Assembly (NCBI GenBank): GCA_015222985.1
Contig: JADFWI010000033.1
Span: 1-6,184, forward strand
Length of the DNA: 6,184 bases
Reading direction: 5' to 3'
Source: Pseudomonadota bacterium
GTDB taxonomy: Bacteria > Desulfobacterota > Desulfobacteria > Desulfobacterales > C00003060
Every line of letters begins with the position of its first letter. Positions within the stretch are counted from its first letter, which is position 1. The translations under genes and the position numbers were made by a program. The notes under the pieces were generated by a model, which saw only the letters and a program-made list of their open reading frames with translations, was not told where the DNA came from and made no database searches. Positions 6,137 through 6,184 of this stretch are shown here, in pieces.

Positions 6137-6171
6137 CTTGGAGTTTTGTGTCTAAAATCACAAATTCCAAG
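6137..6171. repeat. Imperfect inverted repeat (hairpin) in the 3' flank
   Basis: The arm 6137-6150 (beginning CTTGGA) pairs with 6159-6171 (ending TCCAAG). It makes about 13 pairs with one G-T pair at 6143/6165 and one bulged T at 6147, and has an 8-nt A/T-rich loop. No T-run follows, so it does not look like a terminator. The right arm runs into a short direct repeat. It could be part of an intergenic repeat family or a structured element of whatever lies beyond the window. Confidence 0.55.
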
Positions 6172-6184
6172 CACCAAATTTCAA
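6161..6184. repeat. Short direct repeat at the window edge
   Basis: CAAATTCCAA at 6161-6170 recurs as CAAATTTCAA at 6175-6184, 9 of 10 bases identical, separated by GCAC (period 14). The array is cut by the window end. The composition resembles A-rich intergenic repeats in which this unit recurs, but family membership cannot be shown from two copies. Confidence 0.45.

Overview
The window carries a complete dsrMKJOP operon, encoding the membrane redox complex of dissimilatory sulfite reduction. It lies on the + strand, behind a tRNA-Leu gene and a small gene for a stand-alone RsbRD-N-type putative sensor domain. The gene set, the RsbRD-N gene abutting dsrM, the DsrM/DsrK/DsrJ/DsrO/DsrP sequence features and the moderate base composition suggest an anaerobic sulfate- or sulfite-reducing bacterium of the former Deltaproteobacteria (Desulfobacterota). 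I cannot name the genus. dsrAB and dsrC are not in the window.

Layout: 26-113 is tRNA-Leu(CAA), followed by a probable terminator at 122-160. A candidate sigma70-type promoter lies at 173-201. Then come rsbRD-N-like (264-860), dsrM (861-1874), dsrK (1901-3535), dsrJ (3528-3941), dsrO (3954-4814) and dsrP (4826-5983). Gaps are 0, 26, -8, 12 and 11 nt, so the six genes look like one transcription unit. It closes with two tandem rho-independent terminators (5990-6026 and 6046-6087). The last ~100 bases are non-coding and hold an imperfect hairpin running into a short direct repeat that is cut by the window edge.

How the genes work together (family knowledge): DsrM (cytochrome b, NarI-like) and DsrP (NrfD-like) are quinone-interacting membrane subunits. 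DsrJ (triheme cytochrome c) and DsrO (Tat-exported ferredoxin) sit on the periplasmic side. DsrK (HdrD-like FeS protein) sits on the cytoplasmic face, where it is thought to reduce the DsrC trisulfide produced by DsrAB. The RsbRD-N protein has no established role; its position suggests redox, gas or energy sensing, or assembly, linked to the complex.

Nothing here is an entirely new system. The points most worth a second look are departures from textbook cofactor motifs: a CX4CH first heme site in DsrJ, a CCG motif in DsrK ending in CxxD, and a matched pair of cysteine losses in DsrO that would remove one FeS cluster while leaving its partner intact. The uncharacterised RsbRD-N gene fused to the operon, and the repeat-like 3' flank, also merit attention.
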